Assembly (NCBI GenBank): GCA_038207625.1
Contig: JBBQZO010000006.1
Location: forward strand, 62,001 to 126,000
Direction of reading: 5' to 3'
Source of the DNA: JBBQZO01 sp038207625
GTDB lineage: Bacteria > Pseudomonadota > Gammaproteobacteria > Burkholderiales > Burkholderiaceae_D
DNA length: 64,000 nucleotides
The translations under genes were made by a program, and so were the position numbers. The notes below the pieces were generated by a model. It was not told where the DNA came from and did not search any database. It worked only from the letters and a program-made list of their open reading frames with translations. Positions 8,004 through 15,462 of the stretch are shown here, in pieces (position 1 is the first letter of the stretch; every line of letters begins with the position of its first letter).

Positions 8004-9269
8004 ATGAACATCACTGAGTACATGGAACAGGTTGGCAAGCAGGCGCGTGCGGCCTCGCGTGCGATGGCGCGCGCCGACAGCGCAACGCGCAATCGCGCGC
8101 TGCTGCTGATCGCCGATGCGATCGTGCGCGACGCGCCGTTACTGCGCGCGGCCAATGCGCAGGATCTGGAGGCGGCGCGCGCTGCCGGTCTGGCGCCGTC
8201 GATGCTGGACCGCCTGACCTTGTCGGACGGGGCGATCGACACGATGGTCGAGGGGCTGCGCCAGATCGTCGCGCTGGCCGATCCGATCGGCGAAATCTCG
8301 AACATGAAATTTCGCCCCAGCGGCATTCAGGTGGGGCAGATGCGCGTGCCGCTCGGTGTCATCGGCATCATCTACGAGGCGCGCCCGAATGTGACGGTCG
8401 ACGCGGCCGGTCTGTGCATCAAGAGTGGCAACGCGACCATCCTGCGCGGCGGCTCGGAGGCAATTCATTGTAATCGGGCGCTGGCGAAAATCGTCGCCGA
8501 AGGCTTGGCCGGCGCCGGTTTGCCCGCGCACGGCGTGCAGATCGTCGACACCGTCGATCGCGCCGCCGTGGGCGCGCTGATCACCATGCCGCAGTATGTG
8601 GACGTGATCGTGCCACGCGGCGGCAAGGGCCTGATCGCGCGTCTGATGGCCGAGGCGACGGTGCCGATGATTAAGCATCTGGACGGTATCTGCCACGTCT
8701 ACATCGACGCCAAGGCCGATATCGCCAAGGCGCTGCCGATCGCTTTCAACGCCAAGACGCACCGCTACGGCACCTGCAACACGATGGAGACGCTGCTGGT
8801 GGCGCGCGCCATCGCGCCGACCGTGCTGCCGCAACTGGCCCGTCTGTATGCGACCAAGGAAGTTGAATTGCGCGCCGACCCCGAAGCGTTCGCGCTGCTG
8901 GCCGGTTACGACCATCTGGTGGCCGCTACGCAGGAAGACTGGAGCACCGAATACCTGGCGCCTATCCTGGCCATCAAGATCGTCGCCGACATCGACGAGG
9001 CGATCGATCACATCAACACCTATTCGTCCAAGCACACCGATGCGATCATCACCGAGGATTACAGCGACGCGCTGCGCTTTCTGCGCGAAGTCGATTCCGC
9101 CTCGGTGATGGTGAACGCCTCGACCCGCTTCGCCGACGGTTTCGAATACGGCCTGGGCGCCGAAATCGGCATCTCCAACGACAAACTGCACGCGCGCGGC
9201 CCGGTCGGTCTGGAAGGGCTGACGTCGCTCAAATACGTCGTTTTCGGCCACGGCGAAGTGCGTCAATAG
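8004..9269 (+). CDS. proA: Glutamate-5-semialdehyde dehydrogenase (gamma-glutamyl phosphate reductase)
   Basis: Reduces gamma-glutamyl phosphate with NADPH in proline synthesis. The 421 residues are full length. The catalytic Cys is C258 in HRYGTCNTMETLL. The segments RVPLGVIGIIYEARPNVTVDAA and GLEYGLGAEIGIS-like (FEYGLGAEIGISNDKLHARGPVGLEGL) are ProA signatures. It is separated from holA by the repeat cluster; no proB is in the window. Confidence 0.97.
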   Translation: MNITEYMEQVGKQARAASRAMARADSATRNRALLLIADAIVRDAPLLRAANAQDLEAARAAGLAPSMLDRLTLSDGAIDTMVEGLRQIVALADPIGEISNMKFRPSGIQVGQMRVPLGVIGIIYEARPNVTVDAAGLCIKSGNATILRGGSEAIHCNRALAKIVAEGLAGAGLPAHGVQIVDTVDRAAVGALITMPQYVDVIVPRGGKGLIARLMAEATVPMIKHLDGICHVYIDAKADIAKALPIAFNAKTHRYGTCNTMETLLVARAIAPTVLPQLARLYATKEVELRADPEAFALLAGYDHLVAATQEDWSTEYLAPILAIKIVADIDEAIDHINTYSSKHTDAIITEDYSDALRFLREVDSASVMVNASTRFADGFEYGLGAEIGISNDKLHARGPVGLEGLTSLKYVVFGHGEVRQ

Positions 9270-9292
9270 CGCGTTTCCACACGAGGATCTTC

Positions 9293-9337
9293 ATGTCGCA
9301 GCACATCAACCACGGAAATCACCATGCTCTGGATTAA
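9293..9337 (+). CDS. Possible 14-residue His-rich leader peptide before hemJ
   Basis: An ATG with a GAGG sequence about 8 bases upstream opens a 14-codon frame, MSQHINHGNHHALD, whose stop overlaps the start of hemJ in another frame. Four of the 14 residues are His. Good ribosome-binding position and overlap would fit a leader coupled to hemJ, but the frame is very short and may be chance. Confidence 0.25.
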   Translation: MSQHINHGNHHALD

Positions 9338-9737
9338 AGCGTTTCACATCGTCTTCGTCACGTCGTGGTTCGCCGGCCTGTTCTATTTGCCGCGCATCTT
9401 CGTCAATCTGGCGCAGGAGCCCGAGACGGTGGCCAACGCGCGCCTGCTGCTGATGGCGCGCCGGCTGTACCGATTCACGACCATGCTGGCCGTGCTGGCG
9501 ATCGCGTTTGGCCTGGGCATGCTGTGGACCGGCTATGCGTTCACGGGCATCTGGCTGCACGTCAAGCTGGCGCTGGTGCTGCTGGTGATTGGCTACCACC
9601 ATGCCTGCGGCATGTTGTTGCGAAAATTCGAGAATGGCGCGAACCGGCGCACGCACGTCTGGTACCGCTGGTTCAACGAAGTGCCGGTGCTGCTACTGAC
9701 AGCGATCGTGATCCTGGTCGTGGTCAAACCATTCTGA
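9324..9737 (+). CDS. hemJ: HemJ-type protoporphyrinogen IX oxidase (CopD family)
   Basis: A 137-residue membrane protein of the HemJ/UPF0093 family, which oxidises protoporphyrinogen IX in haem synthesis. The N-terminal signature LWIKAFHIVFVTSWFAGLFY contains the invariant His at position 8, and the next segment begins LPRIFV. Four hydrophobic helices are visible, with a Trp-rich end (VWYRWFNEVPVLLL). It lies 54 bases after proA and 9 bases before the next gene. The name rests on family membership. Confidence 0.87.
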   Translation: MLWIKAFHIVFVTSWFAGLFYLPRIFVNLAQEPETVANARLLLMARRLYRFTTMLAVLAIAFGLGMLWTGYAFTGIWLHVKLALVLLVIGYHHACGMLLRKFENGANRRTHVWYRWFNEVPVLLLTAIVILVVVKPF

Positions 9738-9746
9738 TAGGCGACG

Positions 9747-10361
9747 ATGAATAACTCTGTCCAGTATTTTTTCGCACCGCATTCGCCGTGGGCCTATCTC
9801 GGTCACGAGCGCTTCGTCACGCTGGCCAAGGCGCACGGCGCCCAGATCGAGGTCAAGCCGTTCGACCTGGGCCGGGTATTTAGCCAGTCGGGCGGACTGC
9901 CGCTGGCCAAGCGCGCGCCGCAACGGCAGGCTTACCGCCTGCAGGAGCTGGCGCGCTGGTCCGAATACCTGCAACTGCCGCTGAAGGTCCAGCCGACCTT
10001 CTTTCCGGTGTCGCCGGACGCCTCGGCCAAGCTGATTCTGGCGACCCGGCTGGCGCTGGGCGTGGACACGGCGCTCGCGCTGACCGGCGCGATCATGCGC
10101 GCGCTGTGGGCCGAGGACCGCAACATCGGCGACGCCGACACGCTGGTCCAGATCGCCAACAGCTGTGAGCTCGACGGACGCATGCTGCTCAAGTCGTCCG
10201 ACACGGCCAGCGTGCAGGCCGAGTACGAGCGCAATACCGAAGACGCCACCAACGCCAACGTGTTCGGCGTGCCGTGGTTTGTCGTCGATGGTGAAAATTT
10301 CTGGGGCCAGGACCGACTCGACTTTGTCGACCGGGCGCTGGCCAAACAAACGGCGCCCTGA
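9747..10361 (+). CDS. 2-hydroxychromene-2-carboxylate isomerase family protein (DsbA fold)
   Basis: The 204-residue protein is a kappa-GST/HCCA isomerase-like member of the DsbA superfamily. The active-site loop is F-A-P-H-S13-P-W-A-Y, with Ser in place of the redox Cys pair. The cis-Pro loop is VFGVPWFVVDGENFWGQDRLDFV. Family members isomerise aromatic-degradation intermediates with glutathione. No naphthalene pathway genes are nearby, so the true substrate is unknown. The start is 9 bases after hemJ, so the two are probably cotranscribed. Confidence 0.85.
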   Translation: MNNSVQYFFAPHSPWAYLGHERFVTLAKAHGAQIEVKPFDLGRVFSQSGGLPLAKRAPQRQAYRLQELARWSEYLQLPLKVQPTFFPVSPDASAKLILATRLALGVDTALALTGAIMRALWAEDRNIGDADTLVQIANSCELDGRMLLKSSDTASVQAEYERNTEDATNANVFGVPWFVVDGENFWGQDRLDFVDRALAKQTAP

Positions 10362-10451
10362 TTGGCCGTCGCAGTAGCGGTGTGTGGCGGCCATCTGGCG
10401 CGTTCACACACCATCGTAGTTTGAATTTTTTTAACGGATAAAGGGTACACC

Positions 10452-11654
10452 ATGGCTTCTTATTTCTGTCCTTGCCCGCGTGGCATGGAAGCGGCGCTGG
10501 CCGAAGAGTTGGGCGAAATTGCCCAGAACAGTTCCTCGCTGAAGGTGCACAATCAAGTGCCGGGCGGGGTCCATTGCTCGGGCGAGCTGCTCGACGCCTA
10601 CCGCATCAATCTGCATTCGCGCATCGCCTCGCGCGTGCTGATGCGCATGGCGCACGCCGGCTACGTCAACGAGAACGACATCTATGACCTGACCATGGCG
10701 CAGCCGTGGGAAAACTGGTTCGGCGTCGATCACACGATCCGGGTTGACGTCACGGCCGTCAAGTCGCCGCTGCGTTCGCTCGAATTCACCACCTTGAAAA
10801 TCAAGGACGCGATCTGCGACCGCTTCCGCGATCAGTTCGACAAACGCCCGTCGGTCGACACGCGCGAGCCGGACATGCGCATCGTCGGTTTTCTGGACGC
10901 GCACAATTTCACGATCTACCTCGACACCTCCGGCGAAGCGCTGTTCAAGCGCGGCTGGCGCGAAGAGACGGGCGACGCGCCGCTGCGCGAAAACCTGGCC
11001 GCCGGCCTGCTGCGCGTGTCGGGCTGGAAGCCGGGCACGCCGCTGTTCGACCCGATGTGCGGCTCGGGCACGATTCTGATCGAGGCGGCCCAGATCGTAC
11101 AGGGCATCCCGTCCGGTTCGCGCCGCAATTTCGCGTTCGAAAAATTCAACGATTTCAACGCGCCCCAGTGGGCCGCGCTGAAGCAGTCGATCAAGCCGAA
11201 CCCGCTGCCCGAGACGCCGACCATCTTCGGCAGCGACATTTCCGGCGACATGGTGGCGATGACGCGCCATAACCTCAAATGCGCGGGCATCCTGTTCGAG
11301 GTGCCGCTCAAGCAGATCGAAGCGCAGGAAGTCAAAGCGCCCACCGAGCAGCCGGGCATCTTGCTGACCAACCCGCCGTACGGCGAGCGGATCGGCGTGC
11401 GCGGTGACTCCAGCATGCCGGACGACGAAATGTCGATCGCGTTCTACAGCGCGCTGGGCACCACGCTCAAGCAGCGCTTCGCCGGCTGGACCGTGTTCCT
11501 GTTCACGGCCGACCTGAAGCTGCCCAAGCTGCTGCGCCTGAAAGAAGCGCGCAAGACGCCGTTCTTCAACGGCGCGCTGGAATGCCGCTTCTTCCGCTTC
11601 GACATGGTGGCCGGCTACAACCGACGCGAAGAAGCCAAGCCGAAGACGCAGTAA
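10452..11654 (+). CDS. THUMP-domain class I SAM-dependent RNA methyltransferase (RlmL/TrmN type)
   Basis: A 400-residue RNA methyltransferase. The N-terminal region (about 1-150) is a THUMP-type RNA-binding fold starting YFCPCPRGMEAALAEEL. The catalytic part has SAM motif I DPMCGSGTILIEAA at about 200 and motif IV TNPPYGERIG at about 306, typical of N2-guanine methylation. It matches the N-terminal half of fused RlmKL proteins of gammaproteobacteria, here as a stand-alone gene. 23S rRNA G2445 is the likely but unproven target. Confidence 0.86.
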   Translation: MASYFCPCPRGMEAALAEELGEIAQNSSSLKVHNQVPGGVHCSGELLDAYRINLHSRIASRVLMRMAHAGYVNENDIYDLTMAQPWENWFGVDHTIRVDVTAVKSPLRSLEFTTLKIKDAICDRFRDQFDKRPSVDTREPDMRIVGFLDAHNFTIYLDTSGEALFKRGWREETGDAPLRENLAAGLLRVSGWKPGTPLFDPMCGSGTILIEAAQIVQGIPSGSRRNFAFEKFNDFNAPQWAALKQSIKPNPLPETPTIFGSDISGDMVAMTRHNLKCAGILFEVPLKQIEAQEVKAPTEQPGILLTNPPYGERIGVRGDSSMPDDEMSIAFYSALGTTLKQRFAGWTVFLFTADLKLPKLLRLKEARKTPFFNGALECRFFRFDMVAGYNRREEAKPKTQ

Positions 11655-11789
11655 GCCCGCTGCGGCGGGTTGGCGCGCGCCGCGTCGGCCTGGCGGCCGA
11701 AAGTAAGCGGCCTCAGGTGGCCTGGCCGAAAACAAGGTAAGCTGGCTGCGCCGCCGATCCGGCGCGCGCAACCAGTACAAGAAAAAATC

Positions 11790-13067
11790 ATGTTCCCCAA
11801 CCCGCCAGCGAACCTGCCGCCGGATCCGGTTACCCCGGTGCCGCTCCCTCCGATCAAACGTGTGGCGGCGCTGGGCACCGTCGGCCTGGCCATCATGCTG
11901 GCCGCGCTGTCGATGCTGGGGCCGTTTTCGATCGACACCTACCTGCCGGCCTTCCCCTACATCCAGGCCGACCTGCACGCCAGCGCGATCGAGGTGCAGC
12001 AGACGCTGACGGCCTACATGCTGGCGTTTGCCGGCATGGTGCTGTGGCACGGGGCGCTGTCGGACGCTTTCGGGCGGCGCAACATCATCATCGTTTCGCT
12101 GGTCCTGTTCGCCATCGGCACCTTCGGCTGCGCCGCTTCGCACTCGGTGCACTACCTGTGGGTGTTTCGCATCATGCAGGGCGTCTCGTCGGGCGCCGGG
12201 GTGGTGGTCGGGCGCGCCATCATCCGCGACCTGTACGAAGGCGCGGCGGCGGCCCGCCTGCTGTCCTTGGTGACGATGATCTTTTCGATCGCGCCGGCCA
12301 TCGCGCCTATCCTGGGCGGCGTCATCGTCAAGCTGCTCGACTGGCGCGCGATCTTCCTGTTTTTGCTCGGCTACACGGTGCTGCTGATCCTGTTTTGCTA
12401 CCGCCGCCTGCCCGAGTCGCTGCCACCGTTTAAGCGCCAGCCCTTCAATCCCGGTTTCCTCGCGCACAGCTACGGCGCCATCTTCCGCTCGCCGCTGTTT
12501 CACATGAAGGCCGGCGTGGTTGCGCTCAATTTCGCCGGCCTGTTCCTGTACATCTCGGCCGCGCCGGTGATGCTGCCCACCCACCTGCATCTGGGCCCCG
12601 ACCAGTTCGGCTGGTTGTTCGTGCCCTCGGTGGCCGGCATCTTCCTCGGCGCTCTGGCGTCGAACCGGATCGCCGGGCGCGTCACCTTCGCGCGCCAGAT
12701 CGGCATCGGCTTTTGCTTCCTGCTGGGCGCGGCCGTCGTCAACGTGGCCTACCACCTGTGGTTCCCGCCCGCGCTGCCCTGGTCGGTTGCGCCGATGTTC
12801 TTCTACACCTTCGGCATGTCGATGGTGGCGCCCGGCGCGACGCTGCTGGCGATGGACCTGTTTCCGCACATCCGCGGCACGGTCGCATCCTGCCAGTCAT
12901 TCGCGGTGACGCTGCTGGGCGCCGTGGTGGCCGGCGTGATCGCCCCTTTCCTGTCCCATTCGGTGTTGTGGCTGGCCTGCGGGCAGCTCGCGTTCGCGCT
13001 GTCCGCGCTGAGCCTGTGGCTGGCCTCGCGTTACTATAAGGGCATGCTTGTGCGTACCGGACGTTAG
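11790..13067 (+). CDS. Bcr/CflA-family drug-resistance MFS transporter
   Basis: A 425-residue major-facilitator proton antiporter with 12 predicted membrane helices. The motif A loop is GALSDAFGRRNIII, and SMLGPFSIDTYLPAFPYIQADL is the recognisable Bcr/CflA start (S-I-D-x-Y-L-P-A). The frame is open back to 11670, but homologues begin near the ATG chosen here, and the added 40 residues are Arg-rich and unlike a transporter start. Substrate cannot be predicted. Confidence 0.9.
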   Translation: MFPNPPANLPPDPVTPVPLPPIKRVAALGTVGLAIMLAALSMLGPFSIDTYLPAFPYIQADLHASAIEVQQTLTAYMLAFAGMVLWHGALSDAFGRRNIIIVSLVLFAIGTFGCAASHSVHYLWVFRIMQGVSSGAGVVVGRAIIRDLYEGAAAARLLSLVTMIFSIAPAIAPILGGVIVKLLDWRAIFLFLLGYTVLLILFCYRRLPESLPPFKRQPFNPGFLAHSYGAIFRSPLFHMKAGVVALNFAGLFLYISAAPVMLPTHLHLGPDQFGWLFVPSVAGIFLGALASNRIAGRVTFARQIGIGFCFLLGAAVVNVAYHLWFPPALPWSVAPMFFYTFGMSMVAPGATLLAMDLFPHIRGTVASCQSFAVTLLGAVVAGVIAPFLSHSVLWLACGQLAFALSALSLWLASRYYKGMLVRTGR

Positions 13068-13077
13068 GCGATAGCAA

Positions 13078-13109
13078 GCCGATAATGCACGACGATAGCA
13101 AGCCGATAA
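13078..13109 (+). promoter_or_regulatory. Candidate sigma-28 (FliA) promoter with duplicated GCCGATAA
   Basis: The exact sigma-28 -10 consensus GCCGATAA occurs twice, at 13078-13085 and 13102-13109, inside a 16-base direct repeat. For the second copy, TAATGCAC at 13083-13090 sits exactly 11 bases upstream and matches TAA of the consensus TAAA. Transcription would start near 13117, about 190 bases before the HDOD-kinase gene. An AT-rich inverted repeat (GAAAAGA/TCTTTTC) follows and could end bcr transcription. Confidence 0.5.
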
Positions 13110-13307
13110 GGGAAAAGAAAATCTTTTCTTAAAACATTATTCCCAGCAAGAAACGCCGTGCTTATATGCTAAGATCACTTTTTTCCTGGATCGGAGCAGA
13201 CGGCCAATGCCAGCGCTGTTCGGACAAATGGAATATTTTTGTTGTGGTCGCTGAGTCGTTTGAGCGCCACGTTCAACCTACGACCATTGGCGGCAGCGCT
13301 CTAGAAC

Positions 13308-15455
13308 ATGCATCAATCGGACACCGATATTCGCAATCGCCTGCTGATCGCGCGTCTGCCGGCGATGCCGCAGATTCTGATCAAGCTGATCGAACACCTG
13401 CAGGCGGACGACCTGGGCATGCCCGAACTGGCCGCGCTGATCGCCAAGGATGCTGGCATGACCAGCAAGATCCTGACGGTGGCCAACAGTTCGGCCTACC
13501 ACCGCAACGGCCGCAGCGTCGCGCTCGAGCAGTCGCTGGTGGCGCTGGGCACCGACATGATCAAGACGCTGGTGATCAGCGAATCGGTGTTCCAGACCTT
13601 TAACAACTTCCCCCATTCGGGCAGCACCGACCTGCGCGCCTTCTGGCGCAATTCGCTGAGCGCGGCCGTGATCGCGCGCGAGCTGGCCAAGCAGATGGAC
13701 TATCCGCACGTCGAGGAAGCCTATCTGGCCGGCCTGATGCACAACGTGGGCCGGCTGGCCCTGTTGGCCACGGCGCCCAAGGAATACGCGCACAATTTCA
13801 CGGCGCGCGACGACGAGGCGCTGTGCGCGGTCGAGCAACGCACGCTGCAAATTACCCACTCGGAAGCGGGAGCCTGGCTGATCGAACGCTGGCATCTCGA
13901 TTCCTTCCTGGCCGATGCGGTGCTGTACCACCACGAACCGGCATCCCGTCTGGAGACGGCCCACCCTTTGATACGCATCGTGCGGCTGGCCCACGTGCTG
14001 ACCTGCCATGCGCCCGAGCCGCTCGCGCTGGCCGAGGCGGTGGCGCTGTGTGCGCTCGATCTGGCCGTGGTCGACCAGATCGTCAGCGCCGCCCAGCGCC
14101 AGGTCGAACTGGCCGCCGAGCATCTGGGCATCGAGCTGGCCGACCCCGATCACAGCGCGCCCGCGGCGCTCGCGCCCAGCGCTGCGCTCGACCCGGTGGC
14201 CCAGCGCCTGTCCGAGGAAGTGCGCAATATGGTGCTGGTGTCCGAAGTGGGGCAGAGCTTCGCGCGCCAGCAGGGCGAGGCGGGTCTGCTCGAATCGATG
14301 ACGCGCTCGGCGCGCATCCTGTTTGACTTCAATAACACCGTGGTACTGCTGGAAAACCCCACCGGCCAGGCGCTGATGGGCGTGGCCAGCGGCGACCAGC
14401 AGCAAAGGCTGGCCGAGTTCGTGCTGCCGCTGGCCAAGGGCAGCGTGCTGGCCGACAGCGCGCGCCTGCGCAAAATCGTCTACCTGCACCGGGACAGCCA
14501 GCCCTTGCTGATGGCCGAGGAGCAGCTGTTTCGCCTGCTGCGCAGCGACAGCCTGGTGTGCCTGCCGCTGGTGGCCGGCCAGCGCTGCCTGGGCGTGCTG
14601 ATCGGCGCCGTGGCCGCCTGGCAGCTGCCCGGCTGTCAGCGCCGCGAACGCTTCCTGCAATCGTTCGGCGCCCAGGCGGCCAGCGCGCTGGAAACCGTAC
14701 AGTCCGAGCGCGGCCATGCGCGCCGCCAGCTGGCCCACGTGGCCGAGGAATACCGCGAGGCCTCGCGCCGCGTGGTGCACGAAGTGAACAACCCACTGGC
14801 GATCATCAAAAATTATCTGAGCGTGTTGGACGGCAAACTGGCCAGGCGCGAACCGGTCAAGGGTGAAATGGCCGTCCTCAACGAGGAACTGGACCGGGTC
14901 GGCCAGTTGGTCAACGCTCTGGTCGAGCTGCAACCGGTGGGTGTCTCCGGCGTCACCGATGTGCGTCGCGTGGTGTTTGATGTGGTGCGCCTGTTCGGCG
15001 CCACCGCCTTCGTGCCGCCGTCGATCGAGATCGTCGTCGGCATGCCCGACCAGGCCGCCGAGATCGACGCCGACGGCGACATTCTCAAGCAAATCCTGGT
15101 CAACCTGATCAAGAACGCGGTCGAAGCGATGCCGCGCGGCGGGCGCATCGACATCCTGCACCGCGGCCATGTCAACCGCGAGCGCAAGCTGTATCTGGAG
15201 CTGGTGTTGGCCGACAACGGACCGGGCCTGGCGCCCGAGCTGCTGGCCAATCTGTTTGCGCCCGTGCGCAGCAACAAGGACGGCGCGCACCACGGCCTGG
15301 GGCTGGCGATCGTGCACAGCCTGGTCAAGCAGATCGGCGGCATGATCACCTGCCGCAGCGGCAGCAGCGGTACCGCCTTCGAAATCCTGCTGCCGGTGCG
15401 CGCCAGCGTCACCCTGGCGGCCAGCGCGCCGGCGCGGGCGCTTGATTCGGTCTGA
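13308..15455 (+). CDS. HDOD-GAF-histidine kinase hybrid sensor
   Basis: A 715-residue cytoplasmic signalling protein. Residues about 10-210 form an HDOD domain (RLPAMPQILIKLIEHLQ, VANSSAYHR, AYLAGLMHNVGRLAL). A GAF-like region spans about 300-465. A histidine kinase core follows: phosphoacceptor H491 in HEVNNPLAII, N-box NLIKNAVEAM near 600, and G-boxes ADNGPGLAPEL and HHGLGLAIVHSLV. No transmembrane segment is seen. The next gene, 7 bases on, encodes a receiver protein, its probable phosphate acceptor. HDOD proteins often act in c-di-GMP and motility control. Confidence 0.9.
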   Translation: MHQSDTDIRNRLLIARLPAMPQILIKLIEHLQADDLGMPELAALIAKDAGMTSKILTVANSSAYHRNGRSVALEQSLVALGTDMIKTLVISESVFQTFNNFPHSGSTDLRAFWRNSLSAAVIARELAKQMDYPHVEEAYLAGLMHNVGRLALLATAPKEYAHNFTARDDEALCAVEQRTLQITHSEAGAWLIERWHLDSFLADAVLYHHEPASRLETAHPLIRIVRLAHVLTCHAPEPLALAEAVALCALDLAVVDQIVSAAQRQVELAAEHLGIELADPDHSAPAALAPSAALDPVAQRLSEEVRNMVLVSEVGQSFARQQGEAGLLESMTRSARILFDFNNTVVLLENPTGQALMGVASGDQQQRLAEFVLPLAKGSVLADSARLRKIVYLHRDSQPLLMAEEQLFRLLRSDSLVCLPLVAGQRCLGVLIGAVAAWQLPGCQRRERFLQSFGAQAASALETVQSERGHARRQLAHVAEEYREASRRVVHEVNNPLAIIKNYLSVLDGKLARREPVKGEMAVLNEELDRVGQLVNALVELQPVGVSGVTDVRRVVFDVVRLFGATAFVPPSIEIVVGMPDQAAEIDADGDILKQILVNLIKNAVEAMPRGGRIDILHRGHVNRERKLYLELVLADNGPGLAPELLANLFAPVRSNKDGAHHGLGLAIVHSLVKQIGGMITCRSGSSGTAFEILLPVRASVTLAASAPARALDSV

Positions 15456-15462
15456 GGTCAGC

